Assembly: GCF_004522105.1 (NCBI RefSeq)
Contig: NZ_SPUJ01000007.1
Span: forward strand, 62,001 to 126,000
Length of the DNA stretch: 64,000 bases
Reading direction: 5' to 3'
From: Nocardioides sp. 1609
GTDB lineage: Bacteria; Actinomycetota; Actinomycetes; Propionibacteriales; Nocardioidaceae
Shown here piece by piece: positions 58,715 through 64,000 of the stretch (its first letter is position 1; each line of letters begins with the position of its first letter). The position numbers and the translations under genes were made by a program. The notes below the pieces were generated by a model. It did no database searches. It saw only the letters and a list, made by a program, of their open reading frames with translations, and was not told the origin of the DNA.

Positions 58715-60217
58715 TCAGCGGTGGGACGAGAACGACGCGGCGGAGTGACCGCCGGACGATCGCCCGGCGGAGCCGGACGAGGAACCGGTCGAGGAACCGG
58801 TCGACGGGCCGCCGGAGCGGCGACGGTTGCGGTTCGAGGAGCCGGCCGGCTTGCTGCCGGCGCCCGCGGCCGCCGGGCCGCCGGAGCGACCGCCGCCCGA
58901 GCGACCGCGACCGCGACCCCCGCCGTTGCCCCCGCCGCCGTTGCCGGCACCCGAGGCCTTCGGCTTGGAGGAGCGCTGCGGGGAGGACGTCGGGACGTCG
59001 AGGGTCAGGCCGCCGGGCACGAGGACCCGCTCGCCGGGGGCGAGCGTGGCGAGCATCGGGTGCGAGGCGCCGGTCACCTTGGTCGTCGTCGGCTTGATGC
59101 CGGCGGCGCGGGTGAGCTGGCGGACGTCGCGGACCTGCTCGTCGGTCATCAGGGTGACGACGGTGCCGGCGGCACCGGCGCGGGCGGTGCGGCCCGAGCG
59201 GTGCAGGTAGGCCTTGTGCTCGGTGGGCGGGTCGGCGTGGACGACCAGCGCGACGTCGTCGACGTGGATGCCGCGGGCGGCGATGTCGGTCGCGACCAGC
59301 GTCGTGGCCTGGCCGGAGTGGAACGCCTCCATGTTGCGGGTGCGGGCGTTCTGGCTCAGGTTGCCGTGCAGGTCGACCGACGGGACGCCGCTCTTGTTGA
59401 GCTGACGCGCCAGCGCCTTCGCACCGTGCTTGGTGCGGGTGAAGACGACCGTGCGGCCGGGGGCCGAGGCGAGGTCGACGAGCACCGGGATCCGGCTCTC
59501 GCGGCCGATGTGCAGCACGTGGTGGTCCATCTTGGAGACCGGCGACTGCGCCGAGTCGGCCTCGTGGACGACGGGCGAGTGCAGGAACTTCTTCACCAGG
59601 ACGTCGATCGCGTTGTCGAGCGTGGCGGAGAAGAGCAGGCGCTGGCCGTTGCTCGGCGTCCGCTCCAGGATGCGACGGACGGCGGGCAGGAAGCCGAGGT
59701 CGGCCATGTGGTCGGCCTCGTCGAGCACGGTGACCTCGATGTTGCCGAGGTTGCAGTGGCCCTGGCCGATGAGGTCCTCGAGCCGGCCGGGGCAGGCGAG
59801 CACGATGTCGGCGCCGCGGCGCAGGTTCTGCACCTGCGGGTTCTGGCCGACGCCGCCGAAGATGGTCATCGTCGAGAGGCCGTTGGTCGCGGCCAGGGGC
59901 TTGAGGGCCTCGTGGATCTGGCCGACGAGCTCGCGGGTCGGGGCGAGGATCAGCGCGCGGGGCTTGCCCGGCGCGGCTGCGCGGTTCGACGCGACGAGGC
60001 GCGCCACCACGGGCAGCAGGAACGCGTAGGTCTTGCCGGAGCCGGTGCGGCCCCGGCCGAGGACGTCGCGACCGGCGAGCGAGTCGGGCAGGGTCGCGGC
60101 CTGGATCGGGGTGGGGATGGTGATGCCCTGCGCGTTGAGCACGGCGACGAGGTCGGCCGGCACCTTGAGGGCAGCGAAAGAGGACTGGTGGATCTGGGTC
60201 ACAGAAAGATCACTCAC
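58715..60217 (-). CDS. DEAD-box RNA helicase
   Basis: 500 residues. Q motif PTPIQ, motif I RTGSGKT, DEAD at VLDEADHMADLG, SAT, TDIAARGIHV and HRSGRTARAG are all present. The last ~100 residues are Gly/Arg/Ser/Pro-rich (GNGGGRGRGRSGGG) and disordered, an RNA-binding tail as in RhlE/CshA-like proteins. GTG 60217 is preferred, with GTG 60232 and 60202 possible. A TAGAGT at 60360-60365 would place a -10 box some 145 nt upstream, giving a long structured leader, suggestive of temperature or self-regulation. Confidence 0.88.
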   Translation of the reverse strand: MSDLSVTQIHQSSFAALKVPADLVAVLNAQGITIPTPIQAATLPDSLAGRDVLGRGRTGSGKTYAFLLPVVARLVASNRAAAPGKPRALILAPTRELVGQIHEALKPLAATNGLSTMTIFGGVGQNPQVQNLRRGADIVLACPGRLEDLIGQGHCNLGNIEVTVLDEADHMADLGFLPAVRRILERTPSNGQRLLFSATLDNAIDVLVKKFLHSPVVHEADSAQSPVSKMDHHVLHIGRESRIPVLVDLASAPGRTVVFTRTKHGAKALARQLNKSGVPSVDLHGNLSQNARTRNMEAFHSGQATTLVATDIAARGIHVDDVALVVHADPPTEHKAYLHRSGRTARAGAAGTVVTLMTDEQVRDVRQLTRAAGIKPTTTKVTGASHPMLATLAPGERVLVPGGLTLDVPTSSPQRSSKPKASGAGNGGGGNGGGRGRGRSGGGRSGGPAAAGAGSKPAGSSNRNRRRSGGPSTGSSTGSSSGSAGRSSGGHSAASFSSHR

Positions 60218-60404
60218 GTTGGTGTGTCTCACCAAGCTGTCCCGCCGGCGGCGGGATGGAGAAGCATGTGCCTCACGAGGAGGGGCGCCGGTCCACGGCT
60301 CGAAGCCGGACGGTCCTGCGCGGGAGCCCGAGGCAAGACTTGACGGGCTGCTGAGGACAACTCTAGTGGCTGGTGGGGTGAACCCGCACATCCCTGGACC
60401 TCTC

Positions 60405-60410
60405 TAGGGT
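60405..60410 (+). promoter_or_regulatory. -10 box of the NAD(P)-binding gene (leaderless)
   Basis: TAGGGT exactly 6 nt before GTG 60417, the leaderless pattern seen elsewhere in the window. It decides the start at 60417 over GTG 60411. Confidence 0.55.
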
Positions 60411-60416
60411 GTGAGA

Positions 60417-61298
60417 GTGCCCACCGTCCTCGTCACCGGCGCCACCGGCTTCGTCGGACGCCGCCTCGTCCCCGTCCTCGTCAATCGCGGCCTCACGGTG
60501 CGCGCGATGACCCGCCGCCCCGAGAAGTACGACGGCCCGGGCGAACCCGTCGGGGGCGACGTCCACGACGCCGACTCGTTGACGCAGGCCCTGGCCGGCG
60601 CCGACGTCGCGGTCTACCTCGTGCACTCCCTCGACGACAAGGACTTCGAGCGCAAGGACGCCGAGGCCGCGGCGACCTTCGGGAGGGTGGCCGCCGAGTG
60701 CGGCGTCCGCCAGATCGTCTACCTCGGCGGGCTCGGCGAGGACGACGACGACCTGTCGCCGCACCTGCGCTCGCGCCGCGAGGTGGAGGGCAAGCTGGCC
60801 GAGGGCGGCGTCCCGGTCACGGTGCTGCGCGCCGCGATCGTCGTCGGCGCCGGCGGCATCTCGTGGGAGATCACCCGCCAGCTGGTCAAGAACCTGCCCG
60901 CGATGGTGGTCCCGAAGTGGGTCAGCACCAAGACCCAGCCGATCGCGATCGACGACGTCGTCCGCTACCTCGACGGCGTCATCGACAACGAGGCCGCCGC
61001 CGGCCGGGTGCTCGAGATCGGCGGCCCCGAGCAGCTGACCTACCTCGAGATGATGCAGCAGGCCGCCGAGGTGATCCTGGGCCGACGCCTGCCGATCGTC
61101 ACCGTGCCGGTGCTGACGCCGTCGCTCAGCTCGCACTGGATCGCCTTCGTCACCGACGTCGACACCACAACCGCGAAGAACCTCATCGACTCGATGTCGA
61201 CCGAGGTGATCGTCACCGAGCACGCCATCGACGAGATCGTGCCGGGCCGGTCGATCGGCTACCAGGAGTCGGTGCGCCGCGCGCTCGAGGAGAGCTGA
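60417..61298 (+). CDS. NAD(P)-binding atypical short-chain dehydrogenase
   Basis: 293 residues. Rossmann TGATGFVGRRLV at the N-terminus, VYLVHSLDDKDFERKD, IVYLGGLGEDDDDLSPHL and VLRAAIVVGAGG, as in NmrA/SDR5-like NAD(P)H-binding proteins of the DUF2867 type. Members bind NAD(P)H and may be reductases, epimerases or sensors; the substrate is unknown. Leaderless start at GTG 60417. Divergent from the DEAD helicase and convergent with the CPBP gene. Confidence 0.82.
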   Translation: MPTVLVTGATGFVGRRLVPVLVNRGLTVRAMTRRPEKYDGPGEPVGGDVHDADSLTQALAGADVAVYLVHSLDDKDFERKDAEAAATFGRVAAECGVRQIVYLGGLGEDDDDLSPHLRSRREVEGKLAEGGVPVTVLRAAIVVGAGGISWEITRQLVKNLPAMVVPKWVSTKTQPIAIDDVVRYLDGVIDNEAAAGRVLEIGGPEQLTYLEMMQQAAEVILGRRLPIVTVPVLTPSLSSHWIAFVTDVDTTTAKNLIDSMSTEVIVTEHAIDEIVPGRSIGYQESVRRALEES

Positions 61299-61307
61299 CC
61301 CGGCGCT

Positions 61308-62009
61308 TCAGACGCCGAAGATCGCGGGCAGCGCGAAGAGCATCGTCAGCGACCAGGTGCAGTGGGTCAGGATCGGCGCCAGGATGCCGCCGGAGGCCCG
61401 CCGCTGGAGCCCGACGATGAGGCCGAGCAGGATGGCGGCGAAGGCGAGCATCACGTTGCCGGTCGCGGCGGTCGCGATCGTGTAGGCGAGCGTCGTCCAC
61501 GCGACCGGGTGCCGGGTGATCGCGGCGTAGGCCGCCCCGCGGAAGAACAGCTCCTCCGCCACGCCGTTGACGGCCGTGACGACCACCAGCACCGGCAGGT
61601 AGCCCTCGCTGGCGAAGCCGAGCACGTTGCGGATCTGGTCGGCGAGCGGGCCGATCTCGCGGACGATGAGCGCCCCGACGATGAAGATCCCGGCCAGCGC
61701 GGCCCCGATGAGCAGCGGCTGGACGATCGGGCGCACCTCCATGTCCTTGGCCGCGATCCGGCCGAGGTGGAGGGGTCCGGACGCGAAGGCGCCCACGGTC
61801 CACACGCCGGCGAGCACGAAGGACATCACCACGAACATCGCGCTGCCCTGCTCGAGCCGCAGGAGGGTGCCGAGCACGATGGCGCCGAGCAGCACGAAGC
61901 CGCAGGTCACCAGCTGGCGGCGGCGCAGCGCCGCGGGCTCGTCGCGGTGGTCGCGCGGGACGACGTCCCACAGCGACCGCTCGATCCACTGCCTCACCAC
62001 AGCACTCAC
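61308..62009 (-). CDS. CPBP family intramembrane glutamic endopeptidase
   Basis: 233 residues, about six to seven transmembrane helices; catalytic EExxxR (AEELFFRGAAYAAI, about residues 151-164) and second motif with histidine (GGILAPILTHCTWS). Eukaryotic CAAX-prenyl protease II relatives; bacterial members often act in bacteriocin immunity or protein processing. GTG 62009 is the longest start; GTG 62000 has GGAGG at better spacing. No bacteriocin gene nearby. Confidence 0.85.
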   Translation of the reverse strand: MSAVVRQWIERSLWDVVPRDHRDEPAALRRRQLVTCGFVLLGAIVLGTLLRLEQGSAMFVVMSFVLAGVWTVGAFASGPLHLGRIAAKDMEVRPIVQPLLIGAALAGIFIVGALIVREIGPLADQIRNVLGFASEGYLPVLVVVTAVNGVAEELFFRGAAYAAITRHPVAWTTLAYTIATAATGNVMLAFAAILLGLIVGLQRRASGGILAPILTHCTWSLTMLFALPAIFGV

Positions 62010-62079
62010 CCCTCCCCGGCTACGGACGCGTCACGGTAGCGAGGAGGGGTGAGGATGATCGTGAGGTGGTGGCGGCGAC

Positions 62080-62274
62080 CTACTTGGTCAGGCCGTCCTT
62101 GACGTCCTTGGCGGCGTCCTTGAGCTTGTCGGCACCCTGCTTGACCTTCGAGGAGGACTGGTCGCCCTTGCCCTCGGCCTCCAGGCGCTCGTCACCGGTC
62201 GCGCGACCGGTGCCCTCCTTGGCCTTGCCCTTGAGCTCTTCGGTCTTGTGGCCCAGCTTGTCGTCGATTCCCAT
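62080..62274 (-). CDS. CsbD family stress protein
   Basis: 64 residues, Lys/Asp/Glu/Gly-rich CsbD-like: MGIDDKLGHKTEELKGKAKE and a repeated Asp-Lys-Lys pattern. General-stress protein of unknown mechanism. The only possible start is ATG 62274, with GGAGG unusually close (1 nt before the ATG), so initiation may be weak. Downstream of the EthA-type gene but separated by about 120 bp. Confidence 0.85.
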   Translation of the reverse strand: MGIDDKLGHKTEELKGKAKEGTGRATGDERLEAEGKGDQSSSKVKQGADKLKDAAKDVKDGLTK

Positions 62275-62396
62275 ACCTCCAGGGAACCACGCCGTCCAGG
62301 GCCGGGCTTCACCCCTCGGGATCGTGCGTGCCCGCGGAACCCGGGGTGGGCCCGACCCGGGTGCACGCTCGCCCGCCGGGGCCGGCAGCGCCGGGA

Positions 62397-63872
62397 TCAG
62401 CCGAACGAGAGGACGCCGTCGTCGACGTCGCCACGGCGGATCGCCCGGAGGTCGACGAGGTAGTTCTGCTTGAGCGTCCACGGGGCGCGGTCGCCCTGCT
62501 TGGGCAGGCCGGCGAGGGCACGCTGGACGTAGCCCGACGCGAGGTCCATGAACGGCCGCTCCCCCACGCGCTCGTCGCGGACCGGCACCACCGTGCGCAG
62601 CCCGCGCTCGTCCATGTGCGAGAGCAGCCGGACGACGTACTCGCCGACCAGGTCGGCCTTGAGCGTCCAGGACGCGTTCGTGTAGCCGACGGTGAAGACG
62701 AAGTTCGGGATGCCGCTGAGCATCAGGCCCTTGTAGGACATCGACTCGCTCGGCACGAACGGCACGCCGTCGACGGTGAGGTCGATGCCGCCGAACAGCT
62801 TCAGCTTGAGGCCGGTCGCGGTCACGATGACGTCGGCGTCGAGGTCGCGCCCGGACGTCGTGCGGATGCCGGTGGGCGTGAACGTCTCGATGGTGTCGGT
62901 GACGACCGAGGCGGTGCCGGCCCGCAGCGCCTTGAAGAGGTCGCCGTTCGGGACGACGCACAGGCGCTGGTCCCACGGGTTGTACGGCGGCTGGAAGTGC
63001 TCGTCGTACGACGTCCCCGCCGGCAGCTGCGGCTCGGTGAAGCGGCGCACGAGCTTCTTCGCCTGGTCGGGGAAGCGCTGCGAGAGCTGGTAGTTGCCGA
63101 CCAGCTTGAGCACGTTGGCCCACCGCACGATCGGGTAGCGCACCTTCTCCGGCACGCGGCGCAGGGCGACGGCGAGGGGGTCGCGGTCGGGCTGCGGGAG
63201 GATGTAGGTCGGCGTCCGCTGCAGCATCGTCACGTGGCCCGCGGTGTCGGCCATCGACGGCACCAGGGTGACCGCGGTGGCCCCGGAGCCGATGACGACG
63301 ACGTTCTTGCCGGCGTGGTCGAGGTCCTCGGGCCAGAACTGCGGGTGGACCACCTGGCCGGTGAACGACTCCTCGCCCGGGAACACCGGGCGGTGGCCCT
63401 CGTCGTAGTCGTAGTAGCCGGTGCAACCCCACAGGAAGTCGCAGGTCATCGTCAGCTCGGCGCCGTCGTGCTCGATCCCGACGGTCCAGCGGGCGGCCTC
63501 GCTGCTCCACGCCGCCGACGTGACGCGGTAGCGGTAGCGGATCAGCTTGTCGACGCCCCGCTCCTCCGCGACGGTGCGCACGTAGTCGAGGATCAGCGCC
63601 CCGTCGGCGAGCGCGGTGTCGCTGGGCCACGGCCGCCACTGGTAGCCGAAGGTGAACATGTCGGAGTCGGACCGGACGCCGGGGTAGCGGAACAGGTCCC
63701 ACGTGCCGCCGCTGACGGCCCGCGACTCCAGGACCGTGACCGTGCGGCCGGGGTGCCCGGCCCGCACCTGGCACGCCGCCCCGATGCCGCTCAGCCCGGC
63801 CCCGACGATCAGGACGTCGACGTGCTCGACCTCGGCGCCGGCGGTGCTTCCAGGGGAGGCAGGAGTGCTCAT
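62397..63872 (-). CDS. ethA: EthA-type Baeyer-Villiger monooxygenase
   Basis: 491 residues. FAD motif GAGLSGIG at the N-terminus, GTWDLFRYPGVRSDSDMF, the BVMO fingerprint FTGQVVHPQFWP (F-x-G-x3-H-x3-W), NADPH motif GSGATAVTLVPSMA, and PYNPWDQRLCVVPNGDLF and VTATGLKLKLFGG. Residue for residue this is close to M. tuberculosis EthA (489 residues, recalled), which activates ethionamide and oxidises ketones. No EthR-like TetR gene is adjacent in this window. TACGGT 6 nt before the ATG implies a leaderless transcript. Confidence 0.92.
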   Translation of the reverse strand: MSTPASPGSTAGAEVEHVDVLIVGAGLSGIGAACQVRAGHPGRTVTVLESRAVSGGTWDLFRYPGVRSDSDMFTFGYQWRPWPSDTALADGALILDYVRTVAEERGVDKLIRYRYRVTSAAWSSEAARWTVGIEHDGAELTMTCDFLWGCTGYYDYDEGHRPVFPGEESFTGQVVHPQFWPEDLDHAGKNVVVIGSGATAVTLVPSMADTAGHVTMLQRTPTYILPQPDRDPLAVALRRVPEKVRYPIVRWANVLKLVGNYQLSQRFPDQAKKLVRRFTEPQLPAGTSYDEHFQPPYNPWDQRLCVVPNGDLFKALRAGTASVVTDTIETFTPTGIRTTSGRDLDADVIVTATGLKLKLFGGIDLTVDGVPFVPSESMSYKGLMLSGIPNFVFTVGYTNASWTLKADLVGEYVVRLLSHMDERGLRTVVPVRDERVGERPFMDLASGYVQRALAGLPKQGDRAPWTLKQNYLVDLRAIRRGDVDDGVLSFG

Positions 63873-63878
63873 GGCCCG

Positions 63879-63884
63879 ACCGTA
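63879..63884 (-). promoter_or_regulatory. -10 box of ethA (leaderless)
   Basis: TACGGT on the minus strand, 6 nt before ATG 63872. Confidence 0.5.
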
Positions 63885-63947
63885 GCCCGAAATCGCCGCT
63901 ATTGACAGATATTCAGCAGTGGGCTGTGAGCAACGCCACCCGTCGCC

Positions 63948-63982
63948 GAGTCGGCGTTCGCGTCGAGCACGAACGCCGACTC
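63948..63982. repeat. Hairpin at window end
   Basis: 13-bp arms GAGTCGGCGTTCG and complement separated by 9 nt, upstream of ethA and before the window edge. Could be a terminator of the next gene or an operator; the neighbour is outside the window. Confidence 0.6.
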
Positions 63983-64000
63983 GACGCGATCCGACTTGAT

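Noticed and set aside
61308..62009. Bacteriocin immunity cassette around the CPBP protease
   Set aside because: No small precursor peptide, LanB/C-like or export gene nearby; CsbD is a common stress protein.

Overview
The window is a strongly GC-rich stretch of an actinobacterial chromosome, most likely from the Nocardioidaceae (Nocardioides-like). This is inferred from the base composition, the many GTG starts and 4-nt stop/start overlaps, the SigK/RskA locus, an F420-dependent enzyme, an actinobacterial HelD and an EthA-type monooxygenase. I see no tRNA, rRNA, phage, integrase, transposase or CRISPR genes. The window reads as chromosomal backbone cut by several families of short non-coding repeats.

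Layout. 0.1-8.8 kb: an unattached PhzE/TrpEG-type enzyme, then a TPR-CHAT (caspase-like) protein divergent from a subtilisin-like protease, a glutamine-synthetase-family gene, and a sigma factor coupled to a small unknown protein. The CHAT/subtilase/sigma set is the best candidate here for an undescribed signalling or conflict system. 9-12.5 kb: small unknown gene, HelD, enoyl-CoA hydratase family protein. 12.6-22.9 kb: a complete SigK island: membrane-anchored molybdopterin oxidoreductase, Mpt83-like fasciclin lipoprotein, sigK, rskA, an FAD-oxidoreductase/DUF1365 fusion, two cyclopropane-synthase-like methyltransferases, a DUF1295 membrane protein and a class-A-like serine hydrolase. Two SigK-type promoters lie upstream of the first two genes. 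23-24.9 kb: small membrane proteins and YihY/BrkB. 25-33.6 kb: a seven-gene minus-strand operon (TetR, TIGR03084-like, AtuA, SRPBCC, acyl-CoA carboxylase beta and alpha, acyl-CoA dehydrogenase) resembling acyclic-terpenoid or branched acyl-CoA degradation.

33.7-34.5 kb is a repeat array. 34.6-41.7 kb carries FkbM methyltransferase, DoxX, VanZ-RDD and an exported endo/exonuclease-type protein. Then come a phosphatase, an APH-type kinase and an acyl-CoA dehydrogenase that look like the ACAD10/11 (LvaA/LvaC) 4-hydroxyacyl-CoA pair, and a divergent lipoprotein. 41.8-42.2 kb is a second array of the same repeat family. 42.2-52.5 kb is one long reductive-pyrimidine-type catabolic operon: carbamoyl-amide hydrolase, dihydropyrimidinase, F420 LLM enzyme, four ABC genes, beta-alanine-type transaminase and (methyl)malonate-semialdehyde dehydrogenase. 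A MocR-type regulator diverges from it. 54.2-58.6 kb: fadB-like and fadA genes divergent from a MerR regulator, with palindromic sites between. 58.7-63.9 kb: DEAD-box RNA helicase, NAD(P)-binding protein, CPBP protease, CsbD and an EthA-type Baeyer-Villiger monooxygenase.

Non-coding patterns: a 26-bp palindrome repeated at an exact 43-bp period at three separate loci, each at gene 3' ends; two copies of a 59-bp palindromic element; TCGA-rich GGTCTCGACTCG/GGTCGAGCC repeats in two arrays and two singletons; and at least eight genes with a TANNNT box 6-7 nt before the start codon, the signature of leaderless transcripts. All functions are inferred from sequence motifs and family knowledge; no search was run.
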